The notes beneath the pieces were generated by a model. That model searched no databases, had not been told where the DNA came from, and saw nothing but the letters and a program-made list of their open reading frames with translations. The translations under genes were made by a program, and so were the position numbers. From JANQLU01 sp964434955 (lineage in GTDB: Bacteria; Planctomycetota; Planctomycetia; Pirellulales; Pirellulaceae), in NCBI GenBank assembly GCA_964434955.1, contig CAYSXI010000271.1, positions 1 to 5,441 of the forward strand: 5,441 bases of DNA, written 5' to 3'. This document shows, piece by piece, positions 1-5,441 of this stretch (positions are counted from its first letter, which is position 1; the number at the start of each line of letters is the position of its first letter).

Positions 1-147
1 CGAAAAGCAAAACCAGCAAATCCAACCAAAACCTGCACCACGAAACCAGGGAACGATTCGCTTGCACTCTTCGATTCTTGGAAAATCGAAAAACCAACTC
101 CCCAAGAACACGAAGCGAACGCCAACATCGAAACCGCTGTTCGCTGA
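1..147 (+). CDS. Possible C-terminal end of an unidentified plus-strand gene (partial)
   Basis: I do not recognise this product. The frame starting at base 1 is open for 48 codons and stops with TGA at 145-147; its start lies outside the window. All three plus frames are open here because the DNA is poor in T, so openness alone proves little. I prefer this frame because its amino-acid mix is balanced, with six acidic residues in 48, and many codons begin with G. The frame starting at base 2 runs to TAG at 233-235 but has only two acidic residues in 77. A plus-strand terminator at 262-294 independently suggests that a plus-strand transcript ends here. If the base-2 frame is the real one, its stop lies 26 bases before the terminator stem, which is a tighter fit. 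No domain, signal or membrane segment is visible. Confidence 0.35.
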   Translation, partial: RKAKPANPTKTCTTKPGNDSLALFDSWKIEKPTPQEHEANANIETAVR

Positions 148-261
148 GTCCCCGTTCTCGACATCCAACCAAAAACAACCGACTCGCCTTTTAAGATCGG
201 CATTGGTGCCTGTACGAAATTCCAGCCGCAAGTAGCAAACCAAGTTGCAGCCACTCAACTG

Positions 262-294
262 ACGTGTTAGCTCGACGGGCTAACACGTTTTTTT
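262..294 (+). terminator. Rho-independent terminator
   Basis: A perfect 10-bp stem (ACGTGTTAGC at 262-271 pairing with GCTAACACGT at 279-288) encloses a 7-base loop and runs into seven T residues (288-294). The T run is only on the plus-strand side, so it ends a plus-strand transcript entering from the left edge. The minus-strand gene ending at 406 converges on it, but in that orientation the hairpin has no downstream U run. Confidence 0.85.
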
Positions 295-353
295 GCTTCC
301 GTTTTGATCTCGCCAGCATTCCCGCAGTAATAGTGGGACGTGTTGCTGAGCAG

Positions 354-384
354 CTTGCCGGGGCGGCTTGCCGGGGCGGCTTGC
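354..384. repeat. 13-bp tandem repeat, about 2.4 copies
   Basis: The unit CTTGCCGGGGCGG occurs at 354-366 and 367-379, and a partial third copy (CTTGC) follows at 380-384. It lies in the 3' flank of the minus-strand gene, 22 bases beyond its stop codon. It is not a hairpin and has no T run, so it does not look like a terminator. Replication slippage is the likely origin. Apart from this repeat and the short one beside it, the stretch 295-405 holds nothing I can identify. Confidence 0.8.
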
Positions 385-393
385 TTGGGCGAA

Positions 394-412
394 TTACTCG
401 GCGGCTTACTCG
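394..412. repeat. 12-bp partial tandem duplication over the stop codon of the propeller gene
   Basis: TTACTCG occurs at 394-400 and again at 406-412, separated by GCGGC. On the minus strand this reads GAG TAA GCC GCC GAG TAA, so the terminal Glu-stop pair of the gene is duplicated in frame and gives a second stop 12 bases downstream. It adjoins the 13-bp repeat, so the whole 3' flank appears built from short slippage duplications. Confidence 0.6.
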
Positions 413-2292
413 TCCTTGCCGGCCGAGATGCCTTGCTCCGTTTTCTTTGGTTTTGCGTTCCGCGACAAATGCTTTTTGCTTTCGTCCAAAGATTCGCCAG
501 GGACGACCAATGGGTACGATTTCCACGCCACTTCAAAACGGGGATGAGGCAAAGAACTGGCGACGCGAGGATTCGTGTCAATCAACCCCGTCGCATTCGA
601 TAAGATCTCATTGATGATGCACTGTTTGTAATCCGTTGGAAACTTGTATTGTTGAATTTTGAGTCCATCGCGAACAACGGTCTTGTCGAAAAAACTGCTT
701 CGCTTCCCGGCAAACTCACCGATCGCCTGGTATCGGGAAATCACGTCACCTTCCGAATTCACAAACGCCACGTCGTAAATGACTTCGGGCAATGGCAATA
801 ACTTGCCATCCCGTTCGACGGAGTTGGTTTGGCGTTCTTTCTGAATCGTCAATCGATAACCGGCGGTAATGATCATGGTATTTCCCCCCGGCCCGACAAA
901 GCAGCCTTCAAGGTCTTTGAGCGCGGCCATCCGAAATCCCACTCTCAGACTCGATCTTTCGTCGGGAAACCCGACTCGTATTGCCAACGGACTTTGCCGA
1001 ATTTCGAATTCGGCCAGTTGTTCCGCCGTAATTGATTCGATCGTGGACAAATCACCTGAATGCTCGGAAATGACAATGCCATGCTTCAAATTGATTGCGA
1101 TGGCACTTTCACTTTCTCGCCGGCAAAGGACATCTTCGGAGAGCCAGCGAAGTTGAAATGCGTTCGAGCCAGACGAGAATATCAACTTCTTTTTCGAGTC
1201 GTTTTTCGCAGACGTCGGAATTTCGACAACTTTTCCCGAATCAAACCGATAGACCCACAATCGTTCCTTGGCACTGCCGTCGCGAAACTCCAGGGCCAGG
1301 CGTTGCTGCGATCCGGACAGCGCCAATCCCGTGATTTCCTGAATACGCGGGTCCTCGATTCGAAACACGCATTCCAGAGTTTTCGCGTTTAACACATCGA
1401 CGCTTTGCCCCCTCGACGCAAAAATCCAGTTTCCATCGTGAGAGATTTCGATTGGATCGCGGTAGGGACCTTGGATTTCTGACAGAGCTTTGCGTTTCAC
1501 TGGATCGATAAGCATTAACTTACCACCGGCCATGGTGAGCAACCGATCTTCCGATATCCATCTCACTCCTTCCACAAGAATATCCATTGCGAAAGGCACC
1601 AAGCTGGAAACTCGCTTCCAACTCTCACCATCTCGCACGTAATGGTCGATTTGCGCGTGACGTGAATACGGACTCGTGATTGCCAACTTCTGTCCGTCGT
1701 TGGAAAGAGCGAAACGAAGCGACTGCAAACTTTTGTCTTCGCCACGCGGGATTGGCATGGATTCGATAACGCTCGTTTTGGTTTTTGTGCTTTCCCCATC
1801 GACCGTCTGCTCCTCAAGCACCAATTGCTCGACCGGGAATTGGTGCGCGCGGCTCAAGACGCGGATTTCAACTTTTGCGATCTTCGACTCGCCATCATTC
1901 CAATGCGTCGAATTGTACGGCCGGGTCGCTCCGCTGCCCGCTATCGGCACCAGGTTTAGATCTCCTGTCGGCTTGGGTTCGCGAATCTCCAATTCGCTTC
2001 GATCCGTTTCGGCATATACCTGCCCAACGGCGACCGCAACTTTTTTAACCAGCTGATCGGGATCGATTTCAGGTTGCTCTAAGTTCTTCGTCCGAAAAGC
2101 AACCAAGGGCGGATCGCCTTCAACGTGAAGCGACTCCGTTGAAACGGCGACCACCGAATTGCCAGACGGATTCCAGCGGCAGATGGTGGGAAGTTGAATG
2201 AAAGCGGGTTCGGGCGCTTCGTAGACGAACGTCGAAGCGATCAGCTTCCCGCCTGTCCGGCCGCCCGTTAACAAGACTTTACCATCGCCCAA
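406..2292 (-). CDS. WD40/beta-propeller-like protein, probably the C-terminal half of the gene at 2268-4106
   Basis: The frame is 628 codons if begun at the TTG at 2292, ending TAA at 406-408. It has no signal peptide or membrane segment and no Shine-Dalgarno sequence before the TTG, so it does not look like an independent gene start. The sequence is rich in strand-turn-strand units typical of propeller blades: SLRFALSNDGQKLAI near residues 191-205, VRWISEDRLLTM near 243-254, IEISHDGNWIFAS near 281-293, LALSGSQQRLALEF near 323-336 and LRWLSEDVLCR near 381-391. The last 25 or so residues are a basic tail. The frame is open upstream to a TAG at 2455-2457 and reads sensibly just before the TTG (DRIHDLGDGKVLLTGG). 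It overlaps the upstream frame by 25 bases in the -1 phase; one extra base near 2300 would fuse them. By family knowledge it is probably an extracytoplasmic protein-interaction or scaffold domain; ligand unknown. Translation coupling of two separate genes is the alternative. Confidence 0.8.
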   Translation of the reverse strand: MGDGKVLLTGGRTGGKLIASTFVYEAPEPAFIQLPTICRWNPSGNSVVAVSTESLHVEGDPPLVAFRTKNLEQPEIDPDQLVKKVAVAVGQVYAETDRSELEIREPKPTGDLNLVPIAGSGATRPYNSTHWNDGESKIAKVEIRVLSRAHQFPVEQLVLEEQTVDGESTKTKTSVIESMPIPRGEDKSLQSLRFALSNDGQKLAITSPYSRHAQIDHYVRDGESWKRVSSLVPFAMDILVEGVRWISEDRLLTMAGGKLMLIDPVKRKALSEIQGPYRDPIEISHDGNWIFASRGQSVDVLNAKTLECVFRIEDPRIQEITGLALSGSQQRLALEFRDGSAKERLWVYRFDSGKVVEIPTSAKNDSKKKLIFSSGSNAFQLRWLSEDVLCRRESESAIAINLKHGIVISEHSGDLSTIESITAEQLAEFEIRQSPLAIRVGFPDERSSLRVGFRMAALKDLEGCFVGPGGNTMIITAGYRLTIQKERQTNSVERDGKLLPLPEVIYDVAFVNSEGDVISRYQAIGEFAGKRSSFFDKTVVRDGLKIQQYKFPTDYKQCIINEILSNATGLIDTNPRVASSLPHPRFEVAWKSYPLVVPGESLDESKKHLSRNAKPKKTEQGISAGKDE

Positions 2293-4106
2293 GTCGTGGA
2301 TCCGATCGGCGCCTTGAAGACTGCAGCGAATTCGGGTGGCCCTGGTTTCATTTCCCGTCGCGATGTCGGAACCAACTCGGCATCCGTTCCTTCGTGAGAC
2401 TCGTTCAACTTCTCGTTCATTCCTCGCAACAAAACGAGTTCTTTTCCGTCCCGACTAAAATCCAGGGAATTTGCAAGCGCAGTTCCGAATTGCCCGACGA
2501 CCTTCGCTTCTTTCAAATCGATCAGGAAGGGCGCTGGCACGGTTTTGATGGCCGTCTTGCCACTCAACTTTGGAATCTGCAACGCCAGGTATTTTCCATT
2601 GGCGCTCAGTCGAAAAATCCCAAGTTGTGCATTGGCATCTGGCGTCGCTCGCTTCGCCGCATGCAAGTTTTCGACAAAACCGTTCTGGGTGTGAACAATG
2701 ATCTGCCCCTTGGGCTTGCCGTTGGTCACGTTGTACGTCACCAAAACCCAAACGACCGGCTTACGATTGGTGGGCCCCGGATCACTGGGGTCCAGTGCGG
2801 CAAAGAGTACCATGTATTCGCGACGGCTTAGAAACTTGCCCCCAGCAAAAACACACGAAGTCGTGGGGAACGGTGTGGCCCAGTGTGGGCCACTCAGCTT
2901 GCCTTTTTTCCAGGCGAACAAACCCCGGGGTCTCGCACTTTTTCCACGCGGTTTTGAATCGAGCCCGATCACATATTCGCCGCCGGGACTCAAACAGGTC
3001 CCGCCAATCGAAACGGGAATTCGAGCATCGAATTCACCCAGCACTTGATTCGATGCGAGATCAATCAGTTCAAACCCGGAGCGTTTCTTGAATTCTTTGT
3101 CATACAAGTCTTCTCCCTCAGCTTCCAGTTGCTCTTTGCTGTAGACTGGCTCCTCTTTCAAACCCGACTTGGCAACGACCGCGTACATGCCATTTCCATC
3201 TGCCAGCAATGGAGTGGCGTTTCGAAAACGGTCCTTCTCGATTTGAATCTGCCTCCCGACCAGGTCCAAGTCTTCGTGGTACTCGAACGAATCAGCGACA
3301 TTCGATCCCTTGGGGGGGGGATCCGGGATCACTTGCCATTTGGGTTCGGGCGGTTCCAACGGGCGGATCTTCTTCGAGCGCATTGCAACCTTTTGAAACT
3401 CCATCGCAATGACGCCGGTCCAGTTGGAAACTTTTTTGGCCGGCTCGATTTGGTAGATCGAGTCCGAAGGCAAAGGGGGTTTTTTTCTTTTTTGCTCCCG
3501 GCCTTGCTCCACCAGCGAGTATTTTCGCGGCAAAGGACGAACGTTTTTGTATTCGCCAAAATCCGGCGACAAATTTGGAATCCTTTGTTCACCACCCCCA
3601 CTCGTTGCGTTATCGGATTCACTTGAAACTTTTGGATTGGGCTCGGCAGGATTTGATTGCCTTGCGGTATCAACATTGACAACGGCCTGGTCGTTTCCAT
3701 TGATCACCACGTAGCCGACAGCCGCGCCGCCAAGAATCAAGACGGCGGCAAATGACGCGACCAATACGTGCATCACGAACCGTCCCTTGTCGTTCGTCGT
3801 GACTGGTGTCCCTTCGTCGTCAATTGGCGTCAGGGGAGATTCGCTGACCGGAGTTGGATGCGGCTTGTCGGCAATCGTTGGAGCTTCAAATTCGAAACTG
3901 GGAAATGCCTGATTTGACTCGAGCGAGTCTTTCATCAAATCCACTCCACCGAGGCCAGACGAGCCGGAATCCACTTTGGCCTTTGCTGTGGTGTTCGCTG
4001 ATTTTTTTAGAGAATAGGCTTTGCCACATTCATCGCATGTGGCGACTCCTTGAGCCTTTTCAATCTTCAGGGTTGCCGCGCAGGTCGGGCATGAAAGCAA
4101 CTTCAT
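2268..4106 (-). CDS. Zinc-ribbon, single-pass membrane protein with beta-propeller-like domain (N-terminal half of a split gene)
   Basis: The frame has 612 codons, from ATG at 4104-4106 to TAA at 2268-2270. Residues 6-27 form a zinc ribbon with two CxxC pairs (C6, C9, C24, C27). A low-complexity linker rich in Ser, Pro and acidic residues follows to about 107. Residues 111-135 are one hydrophobic helix after a basic residue (R109). A Pro- and Lys-rich stretch (about 150-265) leads to blade-like strands: LIDLASNQVLGEFD near 347-360, CLSPGGEYVIGLD near 371-383, FRLSANGKYLALQI near 498-511 and LDFSRDGKELVLL near 548-560. The inferred topology is a cytoplasmic ribbon with the propeller outside the cytoplasm. 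The last 13 or so residues after FAAVFKA look out of frame, while the overlapping -1 frame continues with propeller-like sequence. This start is chosen because the zinc ribbon begins at residue 6; no clear Shine-Dalgarno is present. Function is unknown; WD40-type planctomycete proteins of this layout are usually uncharacterised. Confidence 0.85.
   Translation of the reverse strand: MKLLSCPTCAATLKIEKAQGVATCDECGKAYSLKKSANTTAKAKVDSGSSGLGGVDLMKDSLESNQAFPSFEFEAPTIADKPHPTPVSESPLTPIDDEGTPVTTNDKGRFVMHVLVASFAAVLILGGAAVGYVVINGNDQAVVNVDTARQSNPAEPNPKVSSESDNATSGGGEQRIPNLSPDFGEYKNVRPLPRKYSLVEQGREQKRKKPPLPSDSIYQIEPAKKVSNWTGVIAMEFQKVAMRSKKIRPLEPPEPKWQVIPDPPPKGSNVADSFEYHEDLDLVGRQIQIEKDRFRNATPLLADGNGMYAVVAKSGLKEEPVYSKEQLEAEGEDLYDKEFKKRSGFELIDLASNQVLGEFDARIPVSIGGTCLSPGGEYVIGLDSKPRGKSARPRGLFAWKKGKLSGPHWATPFPTTSCVFAGGKFLSRREYMVLFAALDPSDPGPTNRKPVVWVLVTYNVTNGKPKGQIIVHTQNGFVENLHAAKRATPDANAQLGIFRLSANGKYLALQIPKLSGKTAIKTVPAPFLIDLKEAKVVGQFGTALANSLDFSRDGKELVLLRGMNEKLNESHEGTDAELVPTSRREMKPGPPEFAAVFKAPIGSTTWAMVKSC
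3312..3320. repeat. Nine-base G/C homopolymer inside the propeller gene
   Basis: Nine G residues on the plus strand read as nine C residues in the minus-strand gene and encode Pro-Pro-Pro within IPDPPPKG (residues 260-266). The reading frame is continuous with plausible protein on both sides, so nine is the in-frame count. Such tracts are prone both to slippage and to sequencing error. Confidence 0.9.
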
Positions 4107-4132
4107 CAGAGTGCCATTTTTCTTGTTTCAAC

Positions 4133-4151
4133 ATCGGTGACGAATCACGAT
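4133..4151 (-). other. Small hairpin in the leader of the propeller gene
   Basis: On the minus strand ATCGTGA and TCACCGAT pair through seven bases with one bulged C, enclosing a four-base TTCG loop. The hairpin ends 26 bases before the ATG at 4106. It has no following T run, so it is not a standard terminator. It could sit in the 5' leader of the mRNA, but a chance occurrence is quite possible. Confidence 0.3.
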
Positions 4152-4167
4152 ATGGGATTCAAGAAAA

Positions 4168-4203
4168 ATGAAGTTGAGATGAAGGCCAAATGAAGTTCAG
4201 ATG
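4168..4203 (-). promoter_or_regulatory. Triple direct repeat with 11-base spacing, a candidate response-regulator operator
   Basis: On the minus strand CTTCAT occurs three times, at 4195-4190, 4184-4179 and 4173-4168, with exactly 11 bases from start to start. The outer copies share a longer match (CATCTGAACTTCAT and CATCTCAACTTCAT, 13 of 14). Hexamers or heptamers repeated every 11 bases are how OmpR/PhoB-type regulators bind, and each copy shares the TCAT of the Pho-box unit CTGTCAT. The block lies in the gap after the acyltransferase stop, and its near edge is 61 bases from the ATG of the zinc-ribbon/propeller gene, a suitable place for an operator. I could not pick a convincing -10 hexamer, so the promoter assignment is inference. 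Confidence 0.45.
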
Positions 4204-4220
4204 CCATCACCGCTCAAAAC

Positions 4221-4883
4221 CTAGGCTGCCTTTCTGAGCCTGGGAAATTCAATTCCGCCGCTGTCTTTCCCTTGAGGCTCGACGCCTCCTTTACGATGAA
4301 ACATCAGCTTGCGGGATTCGCGTTTGAAGTCGGCCGCTGATTCATTGAGCAAACATTCGCCGCTGTCGGCCCAGTTCTCTGCTACCGTGGTAAGGTCCGT
4401 CGTCAGTTTCTCAATTTGAAGGCAGATGTCATCTATTTTTTCGCGGTCCATCCTCGGTTCAATACGAATTTTTGGTCCCATCACAATCCGCGCACGACTG
4501 AATGGCTTTGGGACGGCAAACTTGTCCCAAGTATTCAATCGCCATGGCCTTTGATAACCAAAACCAACGGGCACGATTGGCATCTTCAACAACGAAGCCA
4601 TGAACACGGGCCCGGGCGCCATCTTTCGACGGGGACCTCGCGGGCCATCGGGCGTGATCCCGATGCTGCGCGTCTTGGAACGTTTTTTGAGCTCGCGAAT
4701 CGCTTTGGTTCCGCCGCGTGTGGTGCTGCCGCGGACATAGTTGAAACCGAGATACTCGGCGGATTGAGTTAGCCAATCAGCATCGCGATGTTGGCTGACC
4801 AACATCGTTACCGGCGTGTTTGCCCAGTGCCCGACCGCCATCACAATGTATTCGTGCCAAAAAACGAAAATGATGTGCTGGCC
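4221..4883 (-). CDS. Lysophospholipid acyltransferase family protein (DUF374 type), N-terminus missing
   Basis: Members of this family are membrane-associated acyltransferases of the LPLAT superfamily that transfer an acyl chain in phospholipid or lipid A-like synthesis; the exact substrate here is unknown. Counting from the Gly codon at 4883-4881, I see FWHEY (8-12) holding the probable catalytic His, SQHRDADWL (30-38), VRGSTTRGG (50-58), the diagnostic ITPDGPRGPRR (76-86), and PIVPVGFGY (102-110) followed by WRLNTWDKF and PKPFSRARIV. The stop is TAG at 4221-4223. About 220 residues look genuine. The frame stays open to 5063, but those extra 60 residues are Arg/Gln/Pro-rich, lie antisense to a convincing glycosyltransferase and match nothing expected, so I treat them as spurious. 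The usual 40-60 residue N-terminal section before the WH motif is therefore lost at the join. The propeller gene follows downstream after a 114-base gap on the same strand. Confidence 0.85.
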   Translation of the reverse strand, partial: GQHIIFVFWHEYIVMAVGHWANTPVTMLVSQHRDADWLTQSAEYLGFNYVRGSTTRGGTKAIRELKKRSKTRSIGITPDGPRGPRRKMAPGPVFMASLLKMPIVPVGFGYQRPWRLNTWDKFAVPKPFSRARIVMGPKIRIEPRMDREKIDDICLQIEKLTTDLTTVAENWADSGECLLNESAADFKRESRKLMFHRKGGVEPQGKDSGGIEFPRLRKAA

Positions 4884-5141
4884 GCGATGGCGGCGGGAGT
4901 TCCTGTCGTGGCCAGTCGAGGCAGCGCACTCGCGAGCGTCGTCGAGGACGGACTGGACGGAATCCTGATCCGGACCGCGGATCCGGAGGACCTGGCTTCG
5001 GCGCTGGCGCAGTTGGCCGAAAACCCAGAACTGCGGCGCGAACTGGGCGAGCGGGCCAGGCAACGCTTCTTGTCCGAGTACGCACCTGACGTCTCGACGG
5101 CGGACTTCAGCCGGCTAATCTCCCAGCTTCTCGGTCGCTGA
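4875..5141 (+). CDS. GT4-like glycosyltransferase, C-terminal fragment
   Basis: About 88 codons remain, ending TGA at 5139-5141. The fragment begins at the nucleotide-sugar binding segment of a GT-B fold: AMAAGVPVVAS, then SVVEDGLDGILI, ADPEDLASALAQLAENPELRRELGERAR and a terminal FSRLISQLLGR helix, in the order usual for family 4 glycosyltransferases. The family normally has a Glu just before the AMAAG segment (second Glu of the EX7E motif). Here that position reads Ala, which fits a join falling within this motif. Full-length relatives are about 350-400 residues, so some three quarters is absent. An upstream ATG at 4788 keeps the frame open, but residues before about 4875 are antisense to the acyltransferase and are not credible. 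GC is clearly higher than to the left. The next glycosyltransferase starts 41 bases downstream, suggesting an operon for polysaccharide or glycolipid synthesis. Confidence 0.8.
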   Translation: MLAAMAAGVPVVASRGSALASVVEDGLDGILIRTADPEDLASALAQLAENPELRRELGERARQRFLSEYAPDVSTADFSRLISQLLGR

Positions 5142-5182
5142 GACCCCCGCCGAGAACCGCCGCACTCGCACCGCCAGCAGTC

Positions 5183-5441
5183 ATGCAAGTCCGCCTGATC
5201 TACAACCACATCGAGCACCACGCCCGCCATTCGGGCTACGACCAGCTCGCGAAGTACGTCGACGCCAAGGCCTACGAGGCCGGCGGACTCTCGCATCGAG
5301 TGGTCAACAAGATCGGCATCAAGCGACTGCGCGAGTTCTCGTACTACAAGTCGAACTGGTACGGCGGTCCGGCGCTCCGGCGCGAGCTGGAGATCTGCCT
5401 TCGGATGCTGAAGCCGACGGGGACGATCTACCACTTCTTCT
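5183..5441 (+). CDS. Glycosyltransferase, N-terminal part (runs off the right edge)
   Basis: From ATG at 5183 the frame is open for 86 codons to the window end. The start MQVRLIYNHIEHHARHSGYD is typical of the first strand and substrate loop of a GT-B glycosyltransferase (a basic/hydrophobic strand, then a loop with SGYDQLAKYV, residues 17-26). The last visible residues, TIYHFF (81-86), form the expected strand of the N-terminal Rossmann-like domain. I place it in the GT4-like group with moderate confidence; donor and acceptor sugars cannot be told from this part. No clear Shine-Dalgarno precedes the ATG. It follows the previous glycosyltransferase in the same direction with similar high GC and strong G/C at third codon positions, so the two are probably co-transcribed. 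Confidence 0.75.
   Translation, partial: MQVRLIYNHIEHHARHSGYDQLAKYVDAKAYEAGGLSHRVVNKIGIKRLREFSYYKSNWYGGPALRRELEICLRMLKPTGTIYHFF

Noticed and set aside
61..100. 7-bp inverted repeat TTCGATT/AATCGAA near the left edge
   Set aside because: It is short, has no T run in terminator position, and probably lies inside coding sequence.
191..614. Several overlapping open frames on both strands of 87-116 codons
   Set aside because: They cross a terminator and tandem repeats, overlap the real gene end, and have Arg/Ser/Pro-rich translations typical of shadow frames.
2875..2893. Perfect 8-bp inverted repeat GTGGCCCA with a 3-base loop; a smaller one lies at 2783-2797
   Set aside because: Both lie inside well-supported coding sequence with no T run, and the bases are explained by codons for Gly-Pro-His-Trp-Ala and neighbours.
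3480..3493. A-rich stretch on the minus strand (seven and six A residues) resembling an A AAA AAA slippery site
   Set aside because: Shifting to -1 leads to an Arg/Lys-rich, implausible frame that stops at 3329, and the zero frame is clearly coding on both sides.
3045..3626. 193-codon plus-strand open frame opposite the zinc-ribbon/propeller gene
   Set aside because: It is antisense to a gene with clear domain structure, and its Phe/Leu/Arg-rich translation shows no recognisable motif.
4788..4874. N-terminal 29 residues of the plus-strand frame starting at ATG 4788
   Set aside because: They are the reverse complement of conserved acyltransferase motifs (WHE, SQHRD); the frame is open there only by chance.
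4884..5063. Sixty-residue N-terminal extension of the acyltransferase frame
   Set aside because: It is antisense to a convincing glycosyltransferase, has a biased Arg/Gln/Pro composition, and lacks anything expected before the WH motif.
1..5441. CRISPR arrays, tRNA or rRNA genes, and insertion sequences
   Set aside because: I looked for regularly spaced longer repeats, cloverleaf-like segments and transposase motifs and found none; the only phased repeats are the three hexamers at 4168-4203.

Overview
The window reads as two unrelated pieces joined near position 4880. The left piece (1 to about 4880) has moderate GC and looks like a planctomycete, probably Pirellulaceae-like. That assignment is an inference from the domain layout (zinc ribbon, one membrane helix, large beta-propeller region) and from the absence of Shine-Dalgarno sequences. 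The right piece (about 4880 to 5441) is richer in GC: hand-counted 60-base lines give roughly 60-68%, against roughly 43-53% just left of the join. It carries glycosyltransferase genes whose source cannot be placed.

Layout. At 1-147 there is a possible 3' end of a plus-strand gene, followed by a clear plus-strand intrinsic terminator at 262-294. From 295 to 405 there are only short tandem duplications. From 4106 down to 406, on the minus strand, runs a long membrane-anchored WD40/beta-propeller protein split into two open frames that overlap by 25 bases and differ by one base in phase. The simplest reading is one gene of about 1,233 codons that has lost one base near 2300. At 4107-4220 is a non-coding gap with three copies of CTTCAT spaced exactly 11 bases apart, and a small hairpin nearer the start codon. 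At 4221 to about 4883, minus strand, is a DUF374-type lysophospholipid acyltransferase that lacks its N-terminus. From about 4875 to 5141, plus strand, is the C-terminal end of a GT4-like glycosyltransferase, and a second glycosyltransferase starts at 5183 and runs off the right edge.

The acyltransferase and the first glycosyltransferase are both cut at the same place, and each has lost its N-terminal side. With the GC change, this points to a chimeric assembly or a real rearrangement. I see no convincing new multi-gene system. The most promising biology is the split zinc-ribbon/propeller protein and the phased direct repeats upstream of it. The two glycosyltransferases probably belong to a surface-polysaccharide cluster; functional links across the join should not be assumed.
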